Below are positions 46,894 through 57,191 of a stretch of 64,000 nucleotides of DNA, piece after piece. The stretch covers positions 20,078 through 84,077 of the forward strand of contig JAIOSF010000009.1 of the NCBI GenBank assembly GCA_021107755.1, in the 5' to 3' direction. Below the pieces are notes generated by a model that was given only the letters and a program-made list of their open reading frames with translations, was not told the origin of the DNA and made no database searches. Source of the DNA: Arcobacteraceae bacterium (GTDB lineage: Bacteria; Campylobacterota; Campylobacteria; Campylobacterales; Arcobacteraceae). Each line of letters opens with the position of its first letter. Positions within the stretch are counted from its first letter, which is position 1. The translations under genes and the position numbers were made by a program.

Positions 46894-47382
46894 TTGAAAA
46901 TATTAGGGATTGATCCTGGAACAATTAACTGTGGTTATGCGGTTTTAGAGCTAAGTGAAAATGTGAATAAACCAAAATTGATTGAAGCGGGACTTATCAA
47001 AATTAAAAGTAGAATTTTGCAAGAACAAATTGTCGAATTAATAGAGGGAATTGACATCATTCTTAAAAATAATAAAATTGATGAAGTTGCTATTGAGGAT
47101 ATGTTTTTTGCTTTTAATCCTAAGTCTGTTATTAAACTTGCTCAATTTAGAGGAGCTTTGAGTTTAAAGATACTTCAAGAGTTAGGGAACTTTAGTGAGT
47201 ATACACCGCTACAAGTAAAAAAAGCTGTTGTTGGAAATGGAAAAGCTACTAAAGAGCAAGTAGCATTTATGGTAAAAAGACTTTTAGGGATAAAACAAGA
47301 GATTAAACCCCTTGATATTACAGATGCAATTGCAATCTCTTTAACACATGCTCAAAGGGTAAAGTTTCGTTCTAAGAGTTAG
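46894..47382 (+). CDS. ruvC: Holliday junction resolvase RuvC
   Basis: The product is 162 aa, starting with TTG at 46894. The four catalytic acids lie in [23 protein letters not shown] and the C-terminal [14 protein letters not shown]. It resolves Holliday junctions with RuvAB. Its end overlaps the convergent receiver gene by 11 bp, with no terminator. The start is next to a DnaA box, so DnaA may repress it. Confidence 0.95.
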   Translation: MKILGIDPGTINCGYAVLELSENVNKPKLIEAGLIKIKSRILQEQIVELIEGIDIILKNNKIDEVAIEDMFFAFNPKSVIKLAQFRGALSLKILQELGNFSEYTPLQVKKAVVGNGKATKEQVAFMVKRLLGIKQEIKPLDITDAIAISLTHAQRVKFRSKS

Positions 47383-47761
47383 TAGAGATCGCCTTATCTA
47401 TAGTTTCTACCAGTTTCATAACATCAACAGGTTTCATAACATAATCTGTCATATTTACTTTAGCTAATTCTTGAACTTCAAGATTCTGACTACCGTAGGC
47501 AGTTGTTATAATAATAGGAATCTCTTTATTAATCTCTCTAATTGCCATAATCATCTCAGTTCCAGACATTACAGGCATAGAAAGGTCAGTTATAATTAAA
47601 TCAAATGTATCATTTTTAAATTTCTCTAAACCCTCTTTACCGTTGTCTGCCACAACAACCTCTTTAAGTATAGAGTTCAAAGAATTACATGTAGTGTCTC
47701 TTAAAATTATTTCATCTTCTACATATAATACTTTTAAAGTTTTTATCAATTCAATATTCAT
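47372..47761 (-). CDS. Stand-alone receiver protein (CheY-like)
   Basis: The product is 129 aa, one receiver domain only. [10 protein letters not shown] carries the acidic pair, [14 protein letters not shown] the phospho-acceptor Asp, ITTAYGS the Thr/Ser, and YVMKPVD the Lys. Probably a phosphorelay or motility partner; there is no adjacent kinase to pair it with. AAAGGTAATTTAAGAA precedes the ATG. Confidence 0.85.
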   Translation of the reverse strand: MNIELIKTLKVLYVEDEIILRDTTCNSLNSILKEVVVADNGKEGLEKFKNDTFDLIITDLSMPVMSGTEMIMAIREINKEIPIIITTAYGSQNLEVQELAKVNMTDYVMKPVDVMKLVETIDKAISTNS

Positions 47762-47821
47762 TTCTTAAATTACCTTTATATATTGGTATAATTATAACTG
47801 CATTAAACTTAAACGAGTATA

Positions 47822-48502
47822 TTAATTATCACTTAGGATACAATCATCAAATAAGTATTGATGATCTTGTGGAAGTGAATCAAATAATAGTTTAGCTAAA
47901 TCTCTTATCTCCCATAAAGCACTTTTACTACTTCGTAAAGAGATGAAATTTTGTAAACTTCTTGCGTTAATACTCCAAGTAAGTTCTGTTTTGTAACTTT
48001 CTGGTAGACAATATTTAGCTTTATCATTAGCTACACCATCAAGTAACATTAGTCGTAAGTTTTCTAAAGCAACTATAGAAGCAAAATCAACACCTAAAAC
48101 ACCTGTCCATACTAAATATTTAGCTGCTCTTGACATATGTTTATCGGTATAAACTTCCTCAGGATTTGTATATTTTTCTTTTAATTCAACCATACTAGCA
48201 CCATCTGTAAATGATGTTTCCTCTTTTAATTCTTTGAGAGTATATCTAGTACTTTTTACGCTTGGACTTGCCATTCTATGACGAGCTAATTCTTGAAGTA
48301 GTGCACGACTCACACCCGCTATATAAAAAGTATATGAAAGATGTTCCAAAGTTGAAGCATGTTTAAATTTATTTCCAACTCTATTTATCAAATCTTTATC
48401 TTTTTCACCACCATCATCACTTTTATCAAAACTTTGCCAACAAGTTCTAATGGCATGTGCACAAACTTCTAAACTTGAATGTTGTAATAAATCTACCTTC
48501 AT
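47822..48502 (-). CDS. thyX: FAD-dependent thymidylate synthase
   Basis: The product is 226 aa. The ThyX signature RHRMASPSVKSTRYT binds FAD and substrate, and SLQNFISLRSSKSALWEIR follows. It makes dTMP from dUMP with methylenetetrahydrofolate and NADPH, replacing ThyA. AAAGGAAAGAT precedes the ATG. An intrinsic terminator separates it from the mrp gene upstream. Confidence 0.96.
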   Translation of the reverse strand: MKVDLLQHSSLEVCAHAIRTCWQSFDKSDDGGEKDKDLINRVGNKFKHASTLEHLSYTFYIAGVSRALLQELARHRMASPSVKSTRYTLKELKEETSFTDGASMVELKEKYTNPEEVYTDKHMSRAAKYLVWTGVLGVDFASIVALENLRLMLLDGVANDKAKYCLPESYKTELTWSINARSLQNFISLRSSKSALWEIRDLAKLLFDSLPQDHQYLFDDCILSDN

Positions 48503-48539
48503 ATCTTTCCTTTAGGATTTAATTTTAGTATTATATAAA

Positions 48540-48572
48540 AAAAGCTTGTAAGAATAACTTACAAGCTTTTTA
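48540..48572 (-). terminator. Intrinsic terminator after the Mrp/ApbC gene
   Basis: AAAAAGCTTGTAAG and CTTACAAGCTTTTT form a perfect 14-bp stem with loop AATAA; on the minus strand it ends in a T-run. It lies 22 bp downstream of the mrp stop codon. Confidence 0.9.
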
Positions 48573-48594
48573 AATATTAGTATGGTTACTAGAT

Positions 48595-49803
48595 TTAGTG
48601 GCAACCACATCCACCTTTTCCATCACCATCATGAGAACCACAACCACCACTTTTAGCAGCTTCTTGTTGTGCTTTATGTGCTTGTCCTTCTGTACTACAT
48701 GCACTTACACCAGCTGGCATTGTAGGTTGAATAGCTTCATTTCCAATTTTCCCCTCTTTATGAGAGTCTTGAATACTAGCCCATAGCTCTGCTGCTGCTT
48801 TTAGATATCTTTTTCCACTATTACTATCAGGATAAAAATAAACTATAGGTTTTCCTTCATCTCCACCAACTCTAATTGATGGTTCAATTGGGATATTTGC
48901 AATAACTTTTGTACCATACTCTTTAGCTAATTCTTCACAAGTTCCAGCCCCAAAGATATCTGATTCTTCACCACATTTTGGACAAACAAAACCAGACATA
49001 TTTTCAACAATACCAGCAACTGGTATATGAAGTTTTTTAAACATATCTAAACTTCTTCTTGAATCATCAAGTGCAACATGCTGAGGAGTTGTTACATTTA
49101 CCCCAGCTGCAACTGGAACTGATTGTGCAAGAGTAAGTTGTGCATCACCAGTTCCTGGTGGCATATCTATAACAAGTACATCTAATTCTCCCCAAGCAAT
49201 ATCTTGTAGAAGTTGTGTGATAGCTTTCATAACCATAGCACCTCTCCACATTAAAGCTTGCCCTTGGTCTATTAAACTTCCCATAGACATCATCTCTATA
49301 CCATACGCTTTAAAAGGGATAACTTTATTTCCAACTATTTCAGGTTCAGCCCCTTCAAAACCAACCATTCGTGGGATGTTTGGACCATAAATATCTGCAT
49401 CAAGAAGTCCCACTTTTTTTCCTTGCATTGCAAGAGCAACAGCTAGGTTTACAGATGTTGTTGATTTTCCAACACCACCTTTACCTGAACTTACCATTAC
49501 AAAGTTTTTTACTTGTGGAGCTATGTTTTTTCCACTTACACTGTTACTTTGTTGTTTTGGGGCAGCAGGTTTTTTTACTATGATTTGGATATTTTCTAGT
49601 CCTAAAACTTTTAACTCTTTAGTAATATCATTTTTTAGTGTATCTTCAACCTCTTGAGCACTTGAAGTGATTTCTAAATCTACAATTACATCATTGCCAT
49701 TAAGTTCTATATCTTTTACAAAACCAAAATCTACTATAGATTTTGTGAATCCAGGATATGCAACAGATTTTAATTTGTTTTTTATATCATCTATATTTGC
49801 CAT
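48595..49803 (-). CDS. apbC: Mrp/ApbC-type P-loop iron-sulfur carrier with metal-binding tail
   Basis: The product is 402 aa. An N-terminal DUF59/MIP18-like domain (about 5-85), P-loop SSGKGGVGKSTTSVNLA (about 106-122), DADIYGPNIP, DMPPGTGDAQLT, and the cluster-binding CPKCGEES. It assembles or transfers [4Fe-4S] clusters to apo-proteins. The C-terminal 45 residues are rich in Gly, His and Cys (SGGCGSHDGDGKGGCGCH), an extension not needed for the core fold and likely able to bind metal. Confidence 0.92.
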   Translation of the reverse strand: MANIDDIKNKLKSVAYPGFTKSIVDFGFVKDIELNGNDVIVDLEITSSAQEVEDTLKNDITKELKVLGLENIQIIVKKPAAPKQQSNSVSGKNIAPQVKNFVMVSSGKGGVGKSTTSVNLAVALAMQGKKVGLLDADIYGPNIPRMVGFEGAEPEIVGNKVIPFKAYGIEMMSMGSLIDQGQALMWRGAMVMKAITQLLQDIAWGELDVLVIDMPPGTGDAQLTLAQSVPVAAGVNVTTPQHVALDDSRRSLDMFKKLHIPVAGIVENMSGFVCPKCGEESDIFGAGTCEELAKEYGTKVIANIPIEPSIRVGGDEGKPIVYFYPDSNSGKRYLKAAAELWASIQDSHKEGKIGNEAIQPTMPAGVSACSTEGQAHKAQQEAAKSGGCGSHDGDGKGGCGCH

Positions 49804-49873
49804 ATTTTTAATCCTTATTTAATTTTTTCAAATTCTAACCAATTAAGATAAATTTAGTCTTAATACAACTATC

Positions 49874-50932
49874 TTATTTTTTATCTTCAAAATCAAAAAC
49901 AAAACAAGCAATTAAGGCATTTTTCTTTTTCATATAAAGTGCAGTTATATAGGCGGATATATATATGGAACCAATTGCTAGTAGTGAAGTAAAAGATAAA
50001 GTAGAAAGACCACTAAGTCCTTGACCTACAGTACAACCAATTGCAAGTATACCACCTATCCCCATAAAAGCACCACCAACTATTTTTTCAAAAAGTTTTG
50101 GAGGGTTTTGTTGTGAATTATCACACATATATTTAGCTGAGTATTTTTTGTTAAATTTTGAGGAGATAAATGCTCCAATTACAACTCCAATCATAGCAAG
50201 GACTGAAAAAAGTAGTATATTAACAGTAAATCCACTTAATACATATTGAACAATTTTTCCTAATGGATAGACAAATGATAAACTTTGTTTTGATTGAGTT
50301 AAAAAATAATTGTCAGCAATTATTGTAGTTAAATACCAACCTGTTGTTATAAGTAATCCAATTAAAAAACCATCCCAAGTTTGAAAAATATTTCTACATT
50401 TTTTTAAATTTTTATAGAGTAAAAATAATAATATTATACCCATAACATATATTGGTATCTCAATAGATTTTTGTATTTGTGCTAAGGATATAATCTCATT
50501 TTTATAGATATCAGTTGAAAAGTATCCTAGCATAGTATAAGTGATAAAAGAAAAAATACCAAGAGAGATAAGAATGTGCAAGGAATCCATATCCCCTTGA
50601 GCAAATTTTATTAGATGACGGGAACTACAACCATCACTTATCATCATTCCAAAACCAAACATTGCTCCACCAATGATTATGAATAGATAGTTTACATTAA
50701 GATAATATCTAGTTTGTGTTAAGTCAACGCTATAAATATAAGAAAAAATTTGGGTAAAAACAATAGCAGTAGTGATTGCTATAATAAGTGAAGCGGTTCT
50801 TCTAGTATGTTTAAAAAGTATTAAATCCTTTATTCCACCACTAAAACAGAATTGTTCTCTTTGGGCAATAATTCCATAAGCCATACCTATGGTTAAGCTA
50901 ATAAGAGAAAAGATTATCTCTTCTGTTGACAC
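49874..50932 (-). CDS. YeeE/YedE family transporter (thiosulfate-type)
   Basis: About 352 aa from GTG at 50932, which has AAGGA 7 nt upstream; ATG at 50938 sits too close to that site. About nine to ten membrane helices. It has GIIAQREQFCFSGGIKD near the start, ISDGCSSRHLIKFAQGD in the middle and IGCTVGQGLSGLSTLS near the end, the conserved cysteine motifs of the family. TsuA of this family imports thiosulfate. Sulfur-compound uptake fits a sulfur-oxidising lifestyle. The exact substrate is by homology. Confidence 0.83.
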   Translation of the reverse strand: MSTEEIIFSLISLTIGMAYGIIAQREQFCFSGGIKDLILFKHTRRTASLIIAITTAIVFTQIFSYIYSVDLTQTRYYLNVNYLFIIIGGAMFGFGMMISDGCSSRHLIKFAQGDMDSLHILISLGIFSFITYTMLGYFSTDIYKNEIISLAQIQKSIEIPIYVMGIILLFLLYKNLKKCRNIFQTWDGFLIGLLITTGWYLTTIIADNYFLTQSKQSLSFVYPLGKIVQYVLSGFTVNILLFSVLAMIGVVIGAFISSKFNKKYSAKYMCDNSQQNPPKLFEKIVGGAFMGIGGILAIGCTVGQGLSGLSTLSFTSLLAIGSIYISAYITALYMKKKNALIACFVFDFEDKK

Positions 50933-51026
50933 TATCATATCCTTGAGTAATTATTATTAATTCTTATGGTAGCTAAATAAGATAAAAAGACTCTTAATTA
51001 AAAAAATTAAAAATGAATAGTTATTC

Positions 51027-51056
51027 AACTATAGATTATAAAATCTATAGTTTTTT
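51027..51056 (+). terminator. Hairpin with T-run between thiC and the YeeE gene, on the plus strand
   Basis: AACTATAGATT (51027-51037), loop ATAA, AATCTATAGTT (51042-51052), then TTTT. The T-run is on the plus strand although both flanking genes are on the minus strand. On the minus strand no T-run follows, so it may be a simple 3' stem-loop of thiC. Confidence 0.5.
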
Positions 51057-51068
51057 CTTATAAGTTTT

Positions 51069-52424
<1,356 letters not shown>

Positions 52425-52540
52425 TTATACTATTTATTTAGGATAAAAATACCCCTATTTGATTTTAATTTTGATTATATCTAACTTTTATTTACTTTTT
52501 CTTATATGATATATTTAATAAAAACAAGTAAATTTTTCTA

Positions 52541-52711
52541 TTACCTTTATTCCATATTCAGTTTTATTTAAGATTAACAAAAAATTACGCGTGCTAAGAA
52601 GAGCTAGAGCCAATAACTAACAACTTTAGATTTGAACTTAAATAAAAAGCAGTTAATTTTTAAAGCTATTTTCTTTAATCTTAAATAAAACTGAATATGG
52701 AATAAAGGTAA
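52541..52711. mobile_element. MITE-like element with perfect 37-bp terminal inverted repeats
   Basis: The arms 52541-52577 and 52675-52711 are perfectly complementary over 37 bases, starting TTACCTTTATTCC and ending GGAATAAAGGTAA. Between them are 97 bp without an open frame; they contain a further partial copy of the arm (CTTAAATAAAA). No clear target duplication is visible. The right arm ends 2 bp before the stop codon of the neighbouring small gene, so it may also act as its terminator. The gap 52413-52713 otherwise holds only the AT-rich thiC upstream region. Confidence 0.6.
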
Positions 52712-52713
52712 AG

Positions 52714-52932
52714 TTAAATATCTACACCATCCCAAAATTCATCAAAATCCATTTTTGTCATACCGCCATCCATATCTAAAGTATCTGCATCTAGTTTTTC
52801 CTGTTCTTTTTCAAAATAGTCTTTTAATGCAGTATTTATGATTTCACTAGGTGTTTTTTCTAAGATTTCAGAATAGACTTGAAGATCTTGTACGATATGT
52901 GAATTAAGTTCTATTTTAATATTGTTTTCCAT
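52714..52932 (-). CDS. Small protein with ribbon-helix-helix-like N-terminus (72 aa), orphan antitoxin candidate
   Basis: ATG at 52932 is preferred over 52974, because TATAAT (52944-52939) ends 6 nt before it and would make a leaderless mRNA; the longer start adds hydrophobic residues. IKIELNSHIVQDLQVYSEI and TPSEIINTALKDYF have the strand-helix-helix pattern of RHH DNA-binding proteins. The acidic tail (MTKMDFDEFWDGVDI) resembles toxin-binding tails. No toxin gene is adjacent; the MITE-like element occupies the place where one might have been. Confidence 0.6.
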   Translation of the reverse strand: MENNIKIELNSHIVQDLQVYSEILEKTPSEIINTALKDYFEKEQEKLDADTLDMDGGMTKMDFDEFWDGVDI

Positions 52933-52977
52933 AAAAAGATTATAGCATATTAAGATTATATAGATTATACTCACAAG

Positions 52978-54096
52978 ATGAGAATTACAATATTTATGAC
53001 AATTTTTTTAATAGTTTTTGCGTTAATTAGTTTTTATGTATCAAAAAGGTTTATCAGTAAATTGGATATAAACACTAGATATAAAAAATATTTCAACATA
53101 TTTTTAGTGATAAACTTTATAGGTATTATTGGATATATAACAGGACGATATTATGCTAATATCCCTAATACAATATACTTTTTATTTTCACTTCCTATTG
53201 GTGTACTATTTTTACTTTTTTGTACAGCAGTTATATATGACATCTCTAGAGTTACTATAGAAAAGATACCCCTTAAATCTACTAGACGAAAATTTTTTAA
53301 AAAATCTCTTGATATTTTTTCCCTAATAGGTGCAGTTGCATTAAGTGGAAGAGCCTTATATGAAGCAAGATTTGTAAAAATAGAAAAAGTAAATATAAAA
53401 TTGAAAAATCTACAACAACCATATAAGATAGTACAGTTAAGTGATATTCATATTGGTGGACTTATAGATGAGAAATTTATTGGTGATATTGTTTCTCGTG
53501 TGAATAATTTACAACCAGACTTGGTAGTTATTACAGGGGATTTAATAGATATTAAAATTAATTCTGCAAAAAAAGCTTTAAAAGAATTTACAAACCTTGA
53601 ATCAACTTATGGTACTTATTTCATAGTTGGAAATCATGAATATTTTCATGGGATTGAAGAGATTATTACTACAATGAAATCTCTTGGTATAACGGTATTG
53701 GAAAATGAAAATGTTTATATTGGAGAAAAAGGTAAAGGATTTAATTTAGCAGGAGTATATGATGTTTTTGGCTATAGAGCAAATAGATATAAACCAGATA
53801 TAAAAAAAGCACTTCAAAATAAAATCGACAACTCTCCTACAATTCTTTTAGCACATCAGCCAAAATTTATAGATGAAGTAAAGCAAGGGGTTGACTTGAT
53901 GTTAAGTGGACATACTCATGGGGGACAATTGTATCCATTTAGATTTTTAGTAGCAATAGTACAACCTTATATAGAAGGATTACATCAGCATAATGAAAAT
54001 TTACAAATATATGTAAATAAAGGGACAGGTTTTTGGGGACCACCCATGAGACTAGGTGCCACTTCTGAGATTACGGAGATTACAATTCAGCCATAA
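52978..54096 (+). CDS. Membrane-anchored metallophosphoesterase (YaeI-like)
   Basis: The product is 372 aa. Three to four N-terminal hydrophobic segments (about 1-22, 37-58, 63-82, 108-125) precede a calcineurin-like domain with all motifs: QLSDIHIGG, VVITGDLID, VGNHEY, LAHQPKF, LSGHTHGGQLYPF. It may hydrolyse a phospholipid or lipid-A-type substrate. TATACT lies 6 nt before the ATG with no ribosome site, so it is probably leaderless. Divergent from the small RHH-like gene with 45 bp between starts. Confidence 0.9.
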   Translation: MRITIFMTIFLIVFALISFYVSKRFISKLDINTRYKKYFNIFLVINFIGIIGYITGRYYANIPNTIYFLFSLPIGVLFLLFCTAVIYDISRVTIEKIPLKSTRRKFFKKSLDIFSLIGAVALSGRALYEARFVKIEKVNIKLKNLQQPYKIVQLSDIHIGGLIDEKFIGDIVSRVNNLQPDLVVITGDLIDIKINSAKKALKEFTNLESTYGTYFIVGNHEYFHGIEEIITTMKSLGITVLENENVYIGEKGKGFNLAGVYDVFGYRANRYKPDIKKALQNKIDNSPTILLAHQPKFIDEVKQGVDLMLSGHTHGGQLYPFRFLVAIVQPYIEGLHQHNENLQIYVNKGTGFWGPPMRLGATSEITEITIQP

Positions 54097-54097
54097 A

Positions 54098-54122
54098 AAA
54101 AGGGAGATAAAATCTCCCTTTT
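54098..54122. terminator. Terminator between the phosphoesterase gene and ahpC
   Basis: AAAAGGGAGAT / ATCTCCCTTTT with loop AAA, a perfect stem placed between convergent genes. T and A runs on both sides allow bidirectional use. Confidence 0.9.
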
Positions 54123-54143
54123 GAAATAACAATAAATTAAATA

Positions 54144-54740
54144 TTATAATTTCTCAGCATTTTTCCCTAAATATTCAGCAACACCTTCTGTTGAAGCTTT
54201 CATACCTTCATCACCTTTTGTCCAACCAGCAGGACAAACTTCACCATGCTCGTTTGTAAATAACATTGTATCAACCATTCTAATCATCTCATCGATGTTT
54301 CTTCCTAGTGGTAAGTCATTGATAACTGCATGTCTAACAGTTCCATCTGCATCAATTAAGAATGATCCTCTTAAAGCAACAGATTCACCAAATAATACAT
54401 CATAATCTTTAGAAATTTGTTTGTTTAAGTCAGCAACTAGTGGATATTTAACTCTTCCAATACCACCATTGTCAATTGGAGTTTCTCTCCATGCAAAGTG
54501 AGAAAATTGTGAATCTACAGATACACCAATTACATTAATACCTCTTGATTTGAAATCTTCAATTCTATGAGAAAATGCAATAATTTCTGATGGACATACA
54601 AAAGTAAAGTCTAGTGGATAGAAAAATAATACCGCACCTTTTTCACCTAAATTATCCATTAAATTAAAATCCTCTACTATTTGACCATCTGCCAGTACAG
54701 CTGTTGCTGTAAAATCTGGAGCTTTTTTTGTTACTAACAT
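54144..54740 (-). CDS. ahpC: Peroxiredoxin, typical 2-Cys (AhpC/TSA)
   Basis: The product is 198 aa. The peroxidatic Cys lies in DFTFVCPSEIIAF and the resolving Cys in HGEVCPAGW. GVSVDSQFSHFAW and RGSFLIDADG are family segments. It reduces H2O2 and organic peroxides, recharged by thioredoxin in this lineage. AAAGGAAATAAA precedes the ATG. In Campylobacter it belongs to the PerR regulon; a PerR-like gene is at 58536. Confidence 0.95.
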   Translation of the reverse strand: MLVTKKAPDFTATAVLADGQIVEDFNLMDNLGEKGAVLFFYPLDFTFVCPSEIIAFSHRIEDFKSRGINVIGVSVDSQFSHFAWRETPIDNGGIGRVKYPLVADLNKQISKDYDVLFGESVALRGSFLIDADGTVRHAVINDLPLGRNIDEMIRMVDTMLFTNEHGEVCPAGWTKGDEGMKASTEGVAEYLGKNAEKL

Positions 54741-54871
54741 ATTTTATTTCCTTTTAAATTTTTATTTGAAAGAAGTTTAGCAAAAAAAGTTTAAAGCTAA
54801 CTCTTAATTAGATAATAAACTTTTTCTTTTAAGGTAAATATAAAATATTATAAAATAAAAATTTCCAGATA

Positions 54872-55198
54872 TTAACAACACTCTTGTTCACATTTTTCAA
54901 GTGCATGGATAGCTTCATCATCATCTGCTAATTCAAATAACTCTATTATATAAAAAGCATTTGAACAAACAAGGTAAAGCAAAGCCTCTGTAGGGTCTTT
55001 TTTGGGATCTCTTGAATAGTATGCCTCTGGAATTTTTGTAATAAACTTTTCCCAATAAGCATTATTAAGCTGAGGGTTTTTACAAAGTCTTAATAAATTA
55101 TCGATTACAGAACACGCATTTTCAAAGCAGTCGATATCTTTGAAACTTACATAACTTTCATCAACTCTGATCTCATTTTTCTTTTTACAATCACACAT
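54872..55198 (-). CDS. cowN: N2-fixation sustaining protein CowN
   Basis: A 108-aa protein with the CowN hallmarks YVSFKDIDCFENA, NAYWEKFI and the terminal ALEKCEQECC. CowN lets nitrogenase work in the presence of carbon monoxide, by direct protection. The N-terminus has an extra CDCKKK pair. AGGAGTTAG precedes the ATG. No nif genes are in the window, but CowN implies the organism carries nitrogenase. Confidence 0.88.
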   Translation of the reverse strand: MCDCKKKNEIRVDESYVSFKDIDCFENACSVIDNLLRLCKNPQLNNAYWEKFITKIPEAYYSRDPKKDPTEALLYLVCSNAFYIIELFELADDDEAIHALEKCEQECC

Positions 55199-55313
55199 TT
55201 TCTAACTCCTATTATTTTTTATACAATTATATATAATAATATGAATACTATTTATGCTAATATATGAATAATTACTGACATATTACGAAAATAAGATATT
55301 TTAAGGGGAGATT

Positions 55314-56321
55314 GTGGAAGTTTCAAGTGTAACATTTCATTATGTATTAAAAGCATTAGAGATGAAAACAAATATTTCAGTTGATGAAATGGCAAAATAT
55401 GTAGATCTTGATATAGAAGATTTAGAACAAAATGAAAGTGTAAAAAGTTATAAATTATCTGCAATATTTAGATACTGTATGGAAAAAACCAATAATCCAA
55501 ATTTAGCTTTTGATATTGGGCAGTCAATACCGTATCAATCATTGGGGATTTTGGGTTATTTACTTATGAATGCAAAAGATTTAAAAGAGATGATTGAAAA
55601 GTTTAGTATTTATCAAAAACTTGTAAGTAGACACTTAAAATTTAATTTTTTTGAAGATAAAGAGTATTACAAATTTGCAATTTATATCAATGAAAATAGA
55701 TTTATTCCTGTTCCTAGTTTTCATGCAGAGGTACATTTAAGTGCAATATTGAATATCCTTACACAGATATTAGGGAAAAAAGTTATTCCAGAATATGTTT
55801 ATTTTTCTTATTCTAAGCAAAATGAGTTGATGAAGTATGAAGAAATCTTTGGTAAAAAACTTTATTTTGAAAAAGATGAAAATGCAATTTTCTTTAAAAA
55901 AACAGAATTAAATATTCCTGTTAATAATGCTAATCCAGGAATGCTCACATATTTTGAAGCACAAGCAGATAGTTTATTAAGTCAAATTGAGAATGATTCA
56001 TGGTTTAATAAGATAGAAAAAGAGATATTGAAAAATATTGGAGATAAAGATATATCTATAAATTTTATTGCCTCGTATTTAAATATAAGTGCTAGAACTT
56101 TACAAAATTATTTAAAATCAGAATCAAAAACTTTTAGTGAGGCTTTGGGAAATGTAAGAAAGAAACTAGCGAAACATTATATTTTAAATACTAAATTAGA
56201 TGATGCAACAATATCTTTTTTGTTAGGATATTCTGAGGTAAGTGCTTTTTATAGAGCCTATAAAAAATGGAATGGCACAACGCCAAAAGAGTTAAGGGAA
56301 AAAAGTAAACTATTTAATTAA
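55314..56321 (+). CDS. AraC-family transcriptional regulator
   Basis: The product is 335 aa, starting with GTG at 55314 (GGGGAGATT upstream). An arabinose-binding-type N-terminal domain of the PF12625 kind (about 15-200; FDIGQSIPYQSLGILGYLLMNAKDL) is followed by a double helix-turn-helix (about 245-330; INFIASYLNISARTLQNYLK and VSAFYRAYKKWNGTTPKELR). Divergent from cowN (115 bp apart), which makes control of cowN possible but unproven. Its end overlaps zupT by 4 bp (convergent). Confidence 0.9.
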   Translation: MEVSSVTFHYVLKALEMKTNISVDEMAKYVDLDIEDLEQNESVKSYKLSAIFRYCMEKTNNPNLAFDIGQSIPYQSLGILGYLLMNAKDLKEMIEKFSIYQKLVSRHLKFNFFEDKEYYKFAIYINENRFIPVPSFHAEVHLSAILNILTQILGKKVIPEYVYFSYSKQNELMKYEEIFGKKLYFEKDENAIFFKKTELNIPVNNANPGMLTYFEAQADSLLSQIENDSWFNKIEKEILKNIGDKDISINFIASYLNISARTLQNYLKSESKTFSEALGNVRKKLAKHYILNTKLDDATISFLLGYSEVSAFYRAYKKWNGTTPKELREKSKLFN

Positions 56322-57163
56322 ATTAGTTTAAATATCACTAGACTTAAAGACATTATAAACATACCAAGCACGAGACCTAAAATTGTTGTATGCGCATTTC
56401 CATAAATTCTTGCAGCAGGGAGAAGTTCATCAAATGAGATATATATCATCACTCCAGCAACAATTCCAAAAGTAATTCCCAAGGTAGCCTCTCCCATAAT
56501 GGGTAATAATATAAAAAAACCTAAAATTGCCCCAATAGGTTCTGCTAGTCCAGATAAAGTTGCATACCAAAATGCTTGTTTCTTATCTCCTGTTGCATGA
56601 TATATTGGTAATGAAACAGCCATACCCTCAGGGATGTTATGAATAGCAATTGCTAAGGCGATAGGTAGACCTATTGTAATATTTTCTAATGAAGAGATAA
56701 ATGTAGCAAATCCTTCTGGAAAATTATGAATACCAATAGCCAAAGCTGTAAATAATCCAGTTCTTTTCAGTGTAGAATTTTTTAATACGGAGTTTTTATT
56801 ATCATCTTTTAATTCTTGTAGATCTTTATCACTTTTTGTTTCGTGTGGATTAACATCTTCAGGAATAAGCCTATCTATTAAAGCACTAATTCCTATTCCA
56901 AGAAAAAAACAAAAAAGGGCAGTTAATTCACCCGTAATAGGGTTTGAAAATACTTGAGAAAAAGAATCTTTTGATTTAACCATTATCTCTACAAAGGATA
57001 CATATATCATAACACCAGCAGAGAATCCCATACCAAGAGAGAGTATAGTATAGTTTTTTTCTTTCGAAAAAAATGCAAGTATAGCACCAATACTGGTACT
57101 AAGTCCTGCAAAAAGTGTAAGTAAAAATGCTATTAGGTAATTATTAAAGGTTAAATCTTCCAT
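56318..57163 (-). CDS. zupT: ZIP-family zinc/iron transporter
   Basis: The product is 281 aa with eight membrane helices. HNFPEGFATF and HNIPEGMAVSLP in helices 4 and 5 carry the metal-binding His/Glu pairs of ZupT. A charged cytoplasmic loop lies at about 95-130. It brings zinc, iron or manganese into the cytoplasm. It shares the strand with the rubrerythrin gene 28 bp upstream, so may be co-expressed. Confidence 0.92.
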   Translation of the reverse strand: MEDLTFNNYLIAFLLTLFAGLSTSIGAILAFFSKEKNYTILSLGMGFSAGVMIYVSFVEIMVKSKDSFSQVFSNPITGELTALFCFFLGIGISALIDRLIPEDVNPHETKSDKDLQELKDDNKNSVLKNSTLKRTGLFTALAIGIHNFPEGFATFISSLENITIGLPIALAIAIHNIPEGMAVSLPIYHATGDKKQAFWYATLSGLAEPIGAILGFFILLPIMGEATLGITFGIVAGVMIYISFDELLPAARIYGNAHTTILGLVLGMFIMSLSLVIFKLI

Positions 57164-57191
57164 TTATAACACCTTTACATTGAGTAAAAAA

